Assembly: GCA_902799655.1 (NCBI GenBank)
Contig: CADCBH010000018.1
Location: forward strand, 36,483 to 100,482
Origin: an uncultured Bacteroidales bacterium
Lineage (GTDB): Bacteria > Bacteroidota > Bacteroidia > Bacteroidales > Bacteroidaceae
Direction: 5' to 3'
DNA length: 64,000 bases
The notes beneath the pieces are model-generated. The model was not told where the DNA came from. It ran no database searches and saw nothing but the letters and a program-made list of their open reading frames with translations. Shown piece after piece: positions 52,264-61,019 of this stretch (the stretch's first letter is position 1; the number at the start of each line of letters is the position of its first letter). A program made the translations under genes and the position numbers.

Positions 52264-52296
52264 AGAGGACTTCCATTCGTGGAAGTCCTCTTTTTT
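52264..52296 (+). terminator. intrinsic terminator of the HU gene
   Basis: GAGGACTTCC pairs with GGAAGTCCTC over six bases, followed by six T. Confidence 0.95.
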
Positions 52297-52332
52297 GTTT
52301 CCCCTTTTCATCAAAAAAAGCAATTCGCTTTA

Positions 52333-52364
52333 TTTGGCTTTTCTCGCTTTTATTTGTATCTTTG
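52333..52364 (+). promoter_or_regulatory. promoter of the corrin operon
   Basis: TTTG 52333-52336, 20 bases, TATCTTTG 52357-52364. The ATG at 52373 follows within nine bases, leaving no room for a cobalamin riboswitch. Confidence 0.75.
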
Positions 52365-52372
52365 CAGCAGAT

Positions 52373-53773
52373 ATGGGAAAAATCATCATTGCAGGCATAG
52401 GTCCTGGCAGCAAGGAAGACATCACCCCCGCCGTTCTCGAAGCAGTACGCGAGGCTGACGTCATCGTGGGTTATAAGTACTACTTCCAGTTTATCGAACC
52501 CTATATTAGCGAAGGGTGCGAATGTATCGATACAGGCATGAAGAAGGAGCGCGAACGGGCCGAACAGGCATTCATGTTAGCCGAACAGGGCAAAACTGTT
52601 GTGGTCATCTCCTCAGGCGACGCAGGCATCTATGGTATGGGGCCATTAGTTTATGAAATGAAACGTGAACGACAGTCTAACATCGAGATAGAGGCGTTGC
52701 CTGGCATCTCAGCCTTCCAGAAGGCAGCATCACTATTGGGTGCCCCTATCGGTCACGACCTCTGCATCATCTCGCTTTCCGATCTGATGACGCCTTGGGA
52801 GGTCATCGAGCGACGTATCAAGGCTGCTGCTGAGGGAGATTTTGTCACAGCTATCTATAACCCCAAATCACATGGACGCTATTGGCAACTCTACCGACTG
52901 GTGGAGCTATTTCTACAAGTACGATCAGCTGAGACACCCATTGGCATAGTTCGCCAGGCCGGTCGTGAGGAACAGGAAATAAAGGTATGCACACTGAAAG
53001 CTTTCGATCCAGAAGATGTCGACATGTTCACAGTCGTTATCATCGGCAATTCACAGTCTTATATCGATGAAGGCAAAATCATCACACCGCGCGGCTACTA
53101 TCGTGAGGAGCAGCAGGAAGTTTTCAAGCCTGGCCAGCAAATCATGATAGAATCCTTCCGCACCATTTCTTCAGAGTTAAGCAGGCAGGATTATCCCCTC
53201 GACCACAAATGGGCATTGCTTCATGCCATCCATACCACAGCTGACTTCGAAATGGAGCACATTCTTTATACCGACGAGGGTTCTGTAGAGACACTATATA
53301 ATAAGGTAAAGGATGGCACACTAAAAACCATCATAACCGATGTAACGATGGTCACCAGCGGTATCCGCAAGGGAGCCCTCCAGCGCCTGGGTATAGAGGC
53401 CAAATGTTACCTCAGCCACCCGCGTGTAGCAGAAATGGCCTCATCATTGGCGATAACGAGGACCCAGGCAGGCATTCGACTTGCAGTCGAAGAACATCCT
53501 CACGCACTTTTCGCTTTTGGCAATGCCCCCACAGCATTGATGGAACTCTGCGACTTGATTCGTAAAGGTAAGGCACATCCTGCTGGCATCATCGCTGCAC
53601 CAGTCGGTTTTGTGCATGTCCGAGAGTCAAAACATATGGTAAAGCCCTTTAAGGACATTCCCAAAATCATCGTCGAGGGTCGTAAAGGAGGTAGCAACTT
53701 AGCTGCTACACTTTGTAATGCCATCCTCACCTTCGACGATGCCGAACAACTGAAACCCGGAAGAGACTTATGA
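52373..53773 (+). CDS. fused precorrin-3B C17-methyltransferase (CobJ/CbiH) and precorrin-8X methylmutase (CobH/CbiC)
   Basis: 466 residues in two parts. Residues about 1-245 are a tetrapyrrole methylase (IIIAGIGPGSKEDITPAVLEA, SSGDAGIYGMGPLVYE, ALPGISAFQKAASLLGAPIGHD) that adds C17 methyl and contracts the ring. Residues about 265-466 are the methylmutase (ESFRTISSEL, HTTADFE, SGIRKGAL, GNAPTALMEL, PVGFVHVRESK) that moves the C11 methyl to C12. The start at 52373 follows the -7 box; an earlier frame from 52295 lies upstream of the promoter. The next gene overlaps by four bases. Confidence 0.95.
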   Translation: MGKIIIAGIGPGSKEDITPAVLEAVREADVIVGYKYYFQFIEPYISEGCECIDTGMKKERERAEQAFMLAEQGKTVVVISSGDAGIYGMGPLVYEMKRERQSNIEIEALPGISAFQKAASLLGAPIGHDLCIISLSDLMTPWEVIERRIKAAAEGDFVTAIYNPKSHGRYWQLYRLVELFLQVRSAETPIGIVRQAGREEQEIKVCTLKAFDPEDVDMFTVVIIGNSQSYIDEGKIITPRGYYREEQQEVFKPGQQIMIESFRTISSELSRQDYPLDHKWALLHAIHTTADFEMEHILYTDEGSVETLYNKVKDGTLKTIITDVTMVTSGIRKGALQRLGIEAKCYLSHPRVAEMASSLAITRTQAGIRLAVEEHPHALFAFGNAPTALMELCDLIRKGKAHPAGIIAAPVGFVHVRESKHMVKPFKDIPKIIVEGRKGGSNLAATLCNAILTFDDAEQLKPGRDL

Positions 53774-54993
53774 AGTTCATCGTTATAGGAATTACGGACA
53801 ATCCACAGCCGTTCTTTCCGCCAGAGGTGCTGGAGATTATTGGGAATGGTAAGTTGTTCTCAGGTGGCAAGCGCCATCATGAGATTGTTGCGCCGTTGTT
53901 GCCGAAAGATGCAGAATGGATTGACATCACCGTTCCGTTGGATGCCGTTTTCGATAATTATTCTTCACTCTTCACTCTTCACTCTTCACTTCCTATCATT
54001 GTCTTTGCCAGTGGCGATCCCCTCTTCTTTGGCTTTGCCAACACAATCAAGCGTAAGTTGCCTGAAGCCGAGATAGTGGTCTATCCTACTTTCAACTCCC
54101 TGCAGCTACTGGCTCATCGCTTGGTGATGCTCTATCACGATATGCGCATTGTCTCGCTGACAGGTCGCCCATGGCCCGAGTTCGACAGAGCATTGATAGA
54201 GCACGAGGAGAAAATCGGTATCCTGACAGACAAGGAACACACGCCCGCTGCCATCGCCCAACGAATGATAGACTACGGCTACACCTATTATAATATAAAT
54301 GTCGGTGAGCATCTGGGCAACCCTGCTCTTGAAAAAGTCACGACGCTGACACTCCAAGAAGCCGCCAACAGCGTATTTGACCAACCGAATTGCATCATAT
54401 TAGTAGCAGAACACCCCACTATTCACTCATCACAAAGATACGGCATCCCCGATAGCGAATTCACATTACTCGATGGTCGCGAAAAGATGATCACAAAGAT
54501 GCCCATCCGTCTGTTGACACTTCAAGCTTTGGAACTGCTCCAAAAACATGTTCTCTGGGATATTGGCTTCTGTACGGGCAGCGTCAGCATCGAGGCTCGC
54601 CTACAGTTCCCTCATCTGCACATCGAAGCTTTCGAGATACGTCCTGAGTGTGAAACCATCATTCATGAGAACGCCCGTCGCTTTGGTGCCCCAGGCATCA
54701 ATGTCCACATCGGCGATTTCCTATCAGCTTGTTGCGACGACATCGCTGCCCCTGACGCCGTCTTCATCGGAGGTCACGGGGGGCATCTGAAGGAGATCAT
54801 GACCAAAGTGCTCAAATACTTGAAACCTGGTGGCTGTATTGTGATGAACAGCGTCAAAGCCCCCAAGGTACAGACAGACAGTCATCAGCTCTGGGACGAG
54901 GCCTGTCAGGAACTCGGTCTTACCCAAGAACAACCCATGAGAATCGTCATCAATGAATATCATCCCATAGAGATACTTAAATGCAGAAAATAG
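53770..54993 (+). CDS. cobL: precorrin-6Y C5,15-methyltransferase (CbiE-CbiT fusion, CobL)
   Basis: 407 residues: an N-terminal CbiE methylase (about 1-200) and a C-terminal CbiT decarboxylating methylase (about 215-407) with SAM motif DIGFCTGSVSIEARL and GGHGGHL. The CbiE half contains the heptamer repeat CTTCACT x4 (53963-53990), encoding SSLFTLHSS within residues about 65-73. A change of one unit would shift the frame. It overlaps both neighbours and so depends on coupled translation. Confidence 0.95.
   Translation: MKFIVIGITDNPQPFFPPEVLEIIGNGKLFSGGKRHHEIVAPLLPKDAEWIDITVPLDAVFDNYSSLFTLHSSLPIIVFASGDPLFFGFANTIKRKLPEAEIVVYPTFNSLQLLAHRLVMLYHDMRIVSLTGRPWPEFDRALIEHEEKIGILTDKEHTPAAIAQRMIDYGYTYYNINVGEHLGNPALEKVTTLTLQEAANSVFDQPNCIILVAEHPTIHSSQRYGIPDSEFTLLDGREKMITKMPIRLLTLQALELLQKHVLWDIGFCTGSVSIEARLQFPHLHIEAFEIRPECETIIHENARRFGAPGINVHIGDFLSACCDDIAAPDAVFIGGHGGHLKEIMTKVLKYLKPGGCIVMNSVKAPKVQTDSHQLWDEACQELGLTQEQPMRIVINEYHPIEILKCRK
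53963..53990. repeat. CTTCACT heptamer repeat in cobL
   Basis: Four perfect tandem copies of a seven-base unit inside the coding frame. Confidence 0.95.
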
Positions 54994-56759
54994 CAGTTAT
55001 ACAGATTAGCGAGGCTGGCAAAGAAATTGCCAACACCCTTCAACGAGAACTTAGTGCCAAGGTGATTAATCGCACAGACGTTGGTAAGTTGTGGGGCAAA
55101 TACGATGCCTTTGTATTTATCGGAGCTATGGGTATTTGTGTACGCACCATCGCTCCATATATCAACGATAAGCACGAAGACCCCGCTGTAGTCTGTGTGG
55201 ACAGCATGGGTATGAATGCCATCTCAGTGCTCTCAGGTCATATTGGAGGAGCCAATGACTTAGCCCGCGAAGTAGCCTCGCTGATAGGCGCAAGAGAGGT
55301 GATTACTACGCAAAGCGACAACGCAGGTTTATGGGCACTAGATACCTTTGCCGAGCGCTTCAACTGGGCCATTGCCAGTGACGACGACATGAATGACTGC
55401 ATCTACGCCTTCGTCAACAAAAGGCCAACCGCCCTGCTGATGGAAATTTGTGACGAAGGAACCGACTATCTGGAAAAGACGCTGCCTCCTCACGTCACCA
55501 TCGTCAAGAGTTTGGAAGAAGTAGATCCCCAAAAGTTCAGCCTCGTCATCATCGTCTCGCCATATAACCTCTGTGCACCATATGGCATTCTCGAACTGCA
55601 TTTCGTGCCCATGATAGCATCATTGGGCTTCGGACTGGCCAATCATCCTCGTGATTATGAAGACATCTACGACGAGATTGACGAGGCGATGAGTCAGATT
55701 GGTGTACTACCCTGTTACAAACGCTATTGTACCATCGATGTGAAGAAAGACGAGGAGTTTTGTGCCATGCTCGTCGATGACTTAGATGAAGAGTTGGTGT
55801 TCTATACGGCCGAGGAGCTTTCAAAGGTCGAAGTACCCAATCCCAGTGCTACCGTTCAGAAACACGTAGGCACCCCCAGCGTCTGCGAGGCAGCAGCCAT
55901 TCTTGGCTCCAATCACGGAAAACTGATTGTTCCCAAGGTAAAAGGCAAGAACTGGACGGCTGCCCTTGCCATCGACTACAAATACCTGCGCGAGATGAAA
56001 GGTCACATTGAGATAGTCGGTGCTGGTCCTGGAGACCCAGATTTAGTATCTGTTAGAGGTCGCAAAATGCTAGAGCGGGCCGATCTCATTCTCTATGCTG
56101 GTTCACTGGTGCCTAAAGCCCTCACGGAATGTCATAAGCCCGGAGCTGTAGTACGCTCGTCGGCTGATATGGCGCTTGAAGAGCAATGTGCGCTGATGAA
56201 GCAGTTCTATGACCAAGGTAAATATATTGTCCGTCTGCATACGGGCGACCCTTGCATTTTTGGCGCTATCCAAGAACAGATGGCCTTCTTCGACCAGAAC
56301 CACATGGACTATCACATCACACCTGGTATCTCGTCGTTCCTTGCTGCTGCCGCCGAGTTGCAAAGCCAGTTCACCATTCCCGAGCGTTGTCAGACCATCA
56401 TCCTCACACGTGGCGAGGGGCGCACTCCCATGCCTGAGAAGGAACAGTTGCATCTGCTGGCCCGTAGCCAGAGTACGATGTGTATCTTCCTCAGTGCTGC
56501 AATTGTCGACGACGTCCAGCACGAATTGCTTCAGGAATATCCGGAGGACACCCCCGTAGCAGCCTGCTACCACCTGACATGGCCAGACCAGAAAATCTAT
56601 CGTGGCAAGCTGAAAGACTTGGCCAAGATTGTTCATGACAACCATCTTACCCTCACCACCATGCTTGTTGTCGGCGAAGCTATCGACAATCGCAAGGGTC
56701 TCTCAGAGCTCTATTCCAAATACTTCACGCACCTCTTCCGCCAAGGAGAAGCATCATGA
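54981..56759 (+). CDS. fused cobalamin protein CbiG and precorrin-4 C11-methyltransferase (CbiF/CobM)
   Basis: 592 residues. The first ~340 are CbiG (FIGAMGICVRTIAPYI, VLSGHIGGANDLAREVA, CEAAAILGSNHGKLIVPK), which opens the ring lactone and releases the C2 fragment. From about 346 a CbiF methylase follows (EIVGAGPGDPDLVSVRGRKML, YAGSLVP, LHTGDPCIFGAIQEQM, TPGISSFLAAAA). The gene overlaps cobL by 13 bases and ends before a terminator. With the first two genes, the operon supplies five corrin-ring steps; the remaining steps must be encoded elsewhere. Confidence 0.95.
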   Translation: MQKIAVIQISEAGKEIANTLQRELSAKVINRTDVGKLWGKYDAFVFIGAMGICVRTIAPYINDKHEDPAVVCVDSMGMNAISVLSGHIGGANDLAREVASLIGAREVITTQSDNAGLWALDTFAERFNWAIASDDDMNDCIYAFVNKRPTALLMEICDEGTDYLEKTLPPHVTIVKSLEEVDPQKFSLVIIVSPYNLCAPYGILELHFVPMIASLGFGLANHPRDYEDIYDEIDEAMSQIGVLPCYKRYCTIDVKKDEEFCAMLVDDLDEELVFYTAEELSKVEVPNPSATVQKHVGTPSVCEAAAILGSNHGKLIVPKVKGKNWTAALAIDYKYLREMKGHIEIVGAGPGDPDLVSVRGRKMLERADLILYAGSLVPKALTECHKPGAVVRSSADMALEEQCALMKQFYDQGKYIVRLHTGDPCIFGAIQEQMAFFDQNHMDYHITPGISSFLAAAAELQSQFTIPERCQTIILTRGEGRTPMPEKEQLHLLARSQSTMCIFLSAAIVDDVQHELLQEYPEDTPVAACYHLTWPDQKIYRGKLKDLAKIVHDNHLTLTTMLVVGEAIDNRKGLSELYSKYFTHLFRQGEAS

Positions 56760-56763
56760 CAAA

Positions 56764-56798
56764 AAGAATCGGTAGAGAATAATTCCCTACCGATTCTT
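56764..56798. terminator. terminator after the corrin operon
   Basis: AAGAATCGGTAG pairs with CTACCGATTCTT (12 pairs). Also faces the convergent porin gene. Confidence 0.8.
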
Positions 56799-56817
56799 AT
56801 ATCTTTAAACGTTTTGT

Positions 56818-57417
56818 TTAGAAGAAGTAAGCCAGAGAAACCTGCCAAGCGTTGAACTTAGCATCTGTAATCTGGTTAAAAGTCTTAACATTAGCCTCAC
56901 CGGTCTTTCCCAAAGCAATGTTATAGTTCAGCTTTGCCTGCAGATGACCAGCAACGGTAGCACCAACACCAATATTAGCACTGAGGTTAGAAGACTTCAG
57001 TGTCCATTCAGCTGCATCATTAAACAATGATGATTTTCCACCGATATTGAAACCGAACTGAGGACCAGCGAATGCGAATACCTCAGCGAGAGAACCCAGG
57101 CCGAAACCATAACGAACGTTGATGGGGATCTGGATAGATTGAGATTTAATGGTCTCTGACTGATTACCATTTTCTACCTTACCTTCACGCTGATCGTAGA
57201 GAGCAGAAGCATCAATGCCCAAACCTACAATGGGAAGTGTGAACTTAACAGTCGGACCAACAAAGAAACCTGTGCGGCTCGAAACTGATCCTTGGCTACC
57301 ACCACTTACTGAAACATTACTCATGTTCAAACCAGCCTGGATACCAAACTTAATCTGTGCGTTTGACGGCATTGCAAAGGCAACGGCCATCAGCATTACT
57401 GCGAAAATTTTCTTCAT
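56818..57417 (-). CDS. outer-membrane beta-barrel (porin-like) protein
   Basis: 199 residues: signal peptide MKKIFAVMLMAVAFAMPSNA (1-20), then an eight-stranded barrel pattern (KFGIQAGLNMSNVS, TGFFVGPTVKFTLP, GIDASALYDQ, and a last strand ending AWQVSLAYFF with the terminal aromatic). It belongs to the OMP_b-brl_2 group. The start at 57417 gives a clean signal peptide. Promoter box TACTTTTG at 57456-57463. Monocistronic. Confidence 0.92.
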   Translation of the reverse strand: MKKIFAVMLMAVAFAMPSNAQIKFGIQAGLNMSNVSVSGGSQGSVSSRTGFFVGPTVKFTLPIVGLGIDASALYDQREGKVENGNQSETIKSQSIQIPINVRYGFGLGSLAEVFAFAGPQFGFNIGGKSSLFNDAAEWTLKSSNLSANIGVGATVAGHLQAKLNYNIALGKTGEANVKTFNQITDAKFNAWQVSLAYFF

Positions 57418-57455
57418 AATCGTTAATAAAATATGGTTATATTCGATTCTGTTGG

Positions 57456-57463
57456 CAAAAGTA
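57456..57463 (-). promoter_or_regulatory. -7 box of the porin-like gene
   Basis: TACTTTTG on the minus strand. Confidence 0.6.
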
Positions 57464-57503
57464 AGCAATTATTCCGACATTTCCAACATTTTCGCCCATT
57501 ATT

Positions 57504-58562
57504 TTAATGTCGCTCACGTCTGACACTCATCCTGGTGCCACCTGACGAACTACCTTTCGTCTTAGCAGGCTTCGATTTCTTGACAGTAGCCATGCTGCGA
57601 CGACTGTTCTTCGCTTTCTTCGAGGCCTTGAGCTCACGAGGATCAAGCTTGGCAATAGAGTCCAGTGAATCCTTACGATGCTTGTCGCCAAAGATATTCT
57701 GTTCGAAGGCTTTAAGCTCGGCCTCAATACGTTTCTGTTCTGCCGTCAACTTGGCTGTATCGCCCTCACAAATCTGTGCAAGTGTCTTGCCCAACATATT
57801 GTTGGTCTTATAGATAGTGCCGTCGTAACGATTCAGTGTGAAGTAGTCATCCATCGACATCGTAGCGGCATTGTTGAGATTAGAGGTCATCACCGTCTGG
57901 CGACTCAGGAAAGGCTCCAGGTCAGAATACTTCACCCAGAACAGTGGATACTTCGAAGCCTCACCGCCGAAGTCGTCCTCGCGCAACATGACAGGACAGA
58001 TGCTGAGCACCTTGCGGTGGAACGATGAGTTGGCCTGATTGTAGTAGGCACTCTCCTTCAGATAATAGAGCTTGACCTCTGCTGAGGGGATATCACTGTT
58101 TTCCACACGCAACTTACCATCTTTCTCCTGATAATAAATATGGTAGTTGTCGAGCACTGTCTTCATCTGCACTCGGGCTGAGTCAGAAAACGACTCATTG
58201 CCGTCGAGACGATATTCATATACGGGAATATAGCCGTTAAGCGCCAATTTGAAGATATACGTGAACAGGTTGACCTGACGATCGATAGGCTCCACTGGAT
58301 AGTAGAGACCTGCATTGGCATCTCGGTTGAGGTCAATCTCGCGATAGATGTCACGACGCCAAACTACATCCTCTGGCATATCAATTGCCGTAGGAAACAT
58401 CAGACGTGCACGCATTGACATGCCTTGGTTCTGAGACTGCTGCTTGCCCTGTAGTCTGCCCTGCTGCTCAGTCTGTTGCTGACGGCTTTTCTTGGGCTGA
58501 GCTACCACAACCCCCGTCATCAGCGTTATCATCAAAAAGAACAATACTCTCTTCATATTCAA
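57504..58562 (-). CDS. gldN: type IX secretion protein GldN/PorN
   Basis: 352 residues with a signal peptide (about 1-21) and a GldN domain recognisable by VWRRDIYREIDLNRDANAGLYYPVEP and LFTYIFKLALNGYIPVYEYRLDG. The last ~90 residues are Lys/Ser/Arg-rich. PorN forms the periplasmic ring with PorK that encircles the T9SS outer-membrane part. Last gene of the operon porP-gldK-gldL-gldM-gldN. Met at 58562 or 58556. Confidence 0.94.
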   Translation of the reverse strand: MNMKRVLFFLMITLMTGVVVAQPKKSRQQQTEQQGRLQGKQQSQNQGMSMRARLMFPTAIDMPEDVVWRRDIYREIDLNRDANAGLYYPVEPIDRQVNLFTYIFKLALNGYIPVYEYRLDGNESFSDSARVQMKTVLDNYHIYYQEKDGKLRVENSDIPSAEVKLYYLKESAYYNQANSSFHRKVLSICPVMLREDDFGGEASKYPLFWVKYSDLEPFLSRQTVMTSNLNNAATMSMDDYFTLNRYDGTIYKTNNMLGKTLAQICEGDTAKLTAEQKRIEAELKAFEQNIFGDKHRKDSLDSIAKLDPRELKASKKAKNSRRSMATVKKSKPAKTKGSSSGGTRMSVRRERH

Positions 58563-58590
58563 ATTATATCAGTTTTCAATTATCCACCTT

Positions 58591-60156
58591 TTATTTTACA
58601 ATAACCTCCATCGATGCATTCAGCTTACGTGGTATACCATCAGGACCAATGGCGTTGACTCGTGAGATATAGAAGCGGCGATTGCGCTGCAACTTGCGGA
58701 AAGTCTCCTTCTGGCGAGCCGAGAAGTTGGCACCGTCAGAAACCATCGGCACAGCATTACCCATATTGTCGAAGAACACCGTTTCAAACGACTGCACCTT
58801 GAAGGCGATATCGAGTATACCATCGTCGATGGCGGCACCAATGCCGTCGATAGCCATCAGCTGTGCTTTCGAGAGTCCACCACCCTTGTAGCGGATGGGC
58901 GAGCCACTGTCGTCTTTCATGGCAATATATGGTGTCGGATCTGGCAGACGTCGTACACGGAAGGTGAACTGTCCCATCTGCTGAGCACGCCCAGTATTAG
59001 TAGAGGTGACGGTGATGGTCACGTTCTGTCCAACAGCAGTAGGACGTGCGATATAGCGTCCAGGTCCCACGGGCTGTAAGGTACCACCCGTCATCGTGGC
59101 CTGCACCTTGTTGACCGGCACACCAGGCACAGATACGCTCAAGGGGTTTGAATAGCCTGCGTAGAGCACATTCATCAGGTCTGCCGATACAGTTGCAGAG
59201 GGGTCAACCACCGTATATTTCTGTTCAAAGTCACGCTTGATAATCTCGCCGTTACCATTCACCATTTGAATATGACCAGCCAGCGTAAAGTCGCCCGTCC
59301 GACTGGTGACGGTTTCATAAATACCACCCGGCAGATTAACTTCCTTGTCACCGATGAAAATCTGCGGCACCTGCGTCGTGTCGACGGCAGCCATTACAAT
59401 ATGTGCCGAGAACTTATCACCACGCACGATGGTCTGCGAGTTGGGAATCACAAAGGCATTGAGGGCGTTGACGCGGATATCCTTCACGTCGATGTTGCTG
59501 ACCAGAGTATGCAATACCTCACCCTCAGCATAGCGCACATCGTTTTGCAACTTCGAGAGCAGAGTGACGGCTGCGGCTGCGGGCATCGACTCAAACATAT
59601 ACTCCTGCCAGTTCTTACCCATCGAATGCGATTTCTCAGGGACCTCCGTCGTCAGATTAGAGGCAATCATTCTTTTCTGGTGGATGTCAGTCACCATATT
59701 GACCATCTTGGCACGGTAGTTGTTGATGGCCTCGTACAATTCCTTGCCACGTCCCTTACTGGGCGATAGCATCACGTAGTTGGCGGGTTCCTGGTCTTCC
59801 TTGTTACGAAGGTTACGCGGATCACCATCATCACCGTCTGCCTCCTGAGCAATGGCCCACTTTAGTTCTTCGGCCAGATTATATAGCGCATTACTCATCT
59901 TTTTGACTTCCTGCGACTTGTCGAACCACTGCTTCACTTTCTGTGGGTTCTTCTTCATCTGCTCAGCAAAGTCATCATAGATGGCCTGATTCTCCCTGGT
60001 GGCATTTGTGGTGGTGCGCTTCAAGCTCTCCTCCACAATAGAGAAGCCATTGAGCACCTCGTTCGAGACGTTCAATGCCAGCATCGCCATCAGTACAACG
60101 TACATCAGGTTGATCATCTTCTGGCGCGGAGATACTGGTCTTTTCTTAATTGCCAT
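58591..60156 (-). CDS. gldM: type IX secretion motor subunit GldM/PorM
   Basis: 521 residues: one N-terminal membrane helix (about 15-35, KMINLMYVVLMAMLALNVSNEV) with the conserved Glu in it, then four periplasmic domains (about 40-521) that reach towards the PorKN ring. With GldL it forms the proton-driven motor of the T9SS. A 34-base CGTTAT repeat fills the gap to gldL. Confidence 0.95.
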   Translation of the reverse strand: MAIKKRPVSPRQKMINLMYVVLMAMLALNVSNEVLNGFSIVEESLKRTTTNATRENQAIYDDFAEQMKKNPQKVKQWFDKSQEVKKMSNALYNLAEELKWAIAQEADGDDGDPRNLRNKEDQEPANYVMLSPSKGRGKELYEAINNYRAKMVNMVTDIHQKRMIASNLTTEVPEKSHSMGKNWQEYMFESMPAAAAVTLLSKLQNDVRYAEGEVLHTLVSNIDVKDIRVNALNAFVIPNSQTIVRGDKFSAHIVMAAVDTTQVPQIFIGDKEVNLPGGIYETVTSRTGDFTLAGHIQMVNGNGEIIKRDFEQKYTVVDPSATVSADLMNVLYAGYSNPLSVSVPGVPVNKVQATMTGGTLQPVGPGRYIARPTAVGQNVTITVTSTNTGRAQQMGQFTFRVRRLPDPTPYIAMKDDSGSPIRYKGGGLSKAQLMAIDGIGAAIDDGILDIAFKVQSFETVFFDNMGNAVPMVSDGANFSARQKETFRKLQRNRRFYISRVNAIGPDGIPRKLNASMEVIVK

Positions 60157-60165
60157 TGTTCTTTT

Positions 60166-60198
60166 CGTTATGACGTTATAACGTTATTCCGTTATTAC
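60166..60198. repeat. CGTTAT repeat before gldM
   Basis: cgttatgacgttataacgtt and following units, near-identical to 20187-20220. Confidence 0.8.
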
Positions 60199-60200
60199 AA

Positions 60201-61019
60201 TTAAATATTTGCCCTCACCTGCATAGCTTCAATCATGCGGGCATATATCTTGTTCAACTCCAGAATCTGTTCGGCCATATGGCGTGTCTGTTCGTTGATT
60301 TCATCGATGGTGCTGATTTGTGCCGAAGCGCTCTTCAGCTGCATCTCATAGACGCGGCTGATGCCAGTCAGCGTGCGGTTCAGATTCTCCATCTCCTCTG
60401 AGTCGCGCGTCAGACGCTGGCTCTGCTCAGATACTTGTGTGAGCATCTCCGTCAGACGATTCAGTTCGTCGATATAGTTCGAGGTAGCCGTCTTCAGTTC
60501 CTCACCCATCGGCAGGCTCTCGGCAGGTGCGACAACACCACCGCCACCAATAACACCACCGCCTACAACACCACTACCAGCAAAACTGATAGATCCACCT
60601 TCAGCGCCAGCAGAACCGCCCTCCCAGCGAGCAGCTTCATCGCCATTGCCTATGACATCTCCGACAGCACCGCCACCATTGATGATGACCGTACCACCAC
60701 CGATGCCGCCACCGACAACAGTCGTTCCTTGCTGGGCAGGCTCAATATTCTCAGCAACGTGCAGGTCAAGATCCATACCCTCGGTCGTCTTGTCAAATGG
60801 ACGGTCAAAGGCTGAGATAAAGAATACGAAGACCTCGGTACCCATACCTAAGAAGAGGAAGAAGTCGGCTCCGCCCAAGTGGGTCAGTTTAAACAATGTA
60901 CCCAAGATAACGATTGAGGCACCCCAGCTATAGGCATAGTTCAGGAACGTCTGGCCGGGTACGCTGTCCATCCACTTCTGCAAGCGATAGACGATATTGA
61001 GTTTGCTGTATGTAGTCAT
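60201..61019 (-). CDS. gldL: type IX secretion motor subunit GldL/PorL
   Basis: 272 residues with two membrane helices (about 22-44 and 50-68), including the conserved GAdfFLFLGMGTEVFVFFISAFD segment holding the motor Glu. The cytoplasmic part has a Gly-rich low-complexity stretch (about 95-165) and a C-terminal coiled coil. It overlaps gldK by one base and works with GldM as the motor. Confidence 0.94.
   Translation of the reverse strand: MTTYSKLNIVYRLQKWMDSVPGQTFLNYAYSWGASIVILGTLFKLTHLGGADFFLFLGMGTEVFVFFISAFDRPFDKTTEGMDLDLHVAENIEPAQQGTTVVGGGIGGGTVIINGGGAVGDVIGNGDEAARWEGGSAGAEGGSISFAGSGVVGGGVIGGGGVVAPAESLPMGEELKTATSNYIDELNRLTEMLTQVSEQSQRLTRDSEEMENLNRTLTGISRVYEMQLKSASAQISTIDEINEQTRHMAEQILELNKIYARMIEAMQVRANI

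Noticed and set aside
52295-52372. Longer start for the CobJ-CbiC fusion
   Set aside because: It would begin inside the HU terminator and upstream of the promoter.
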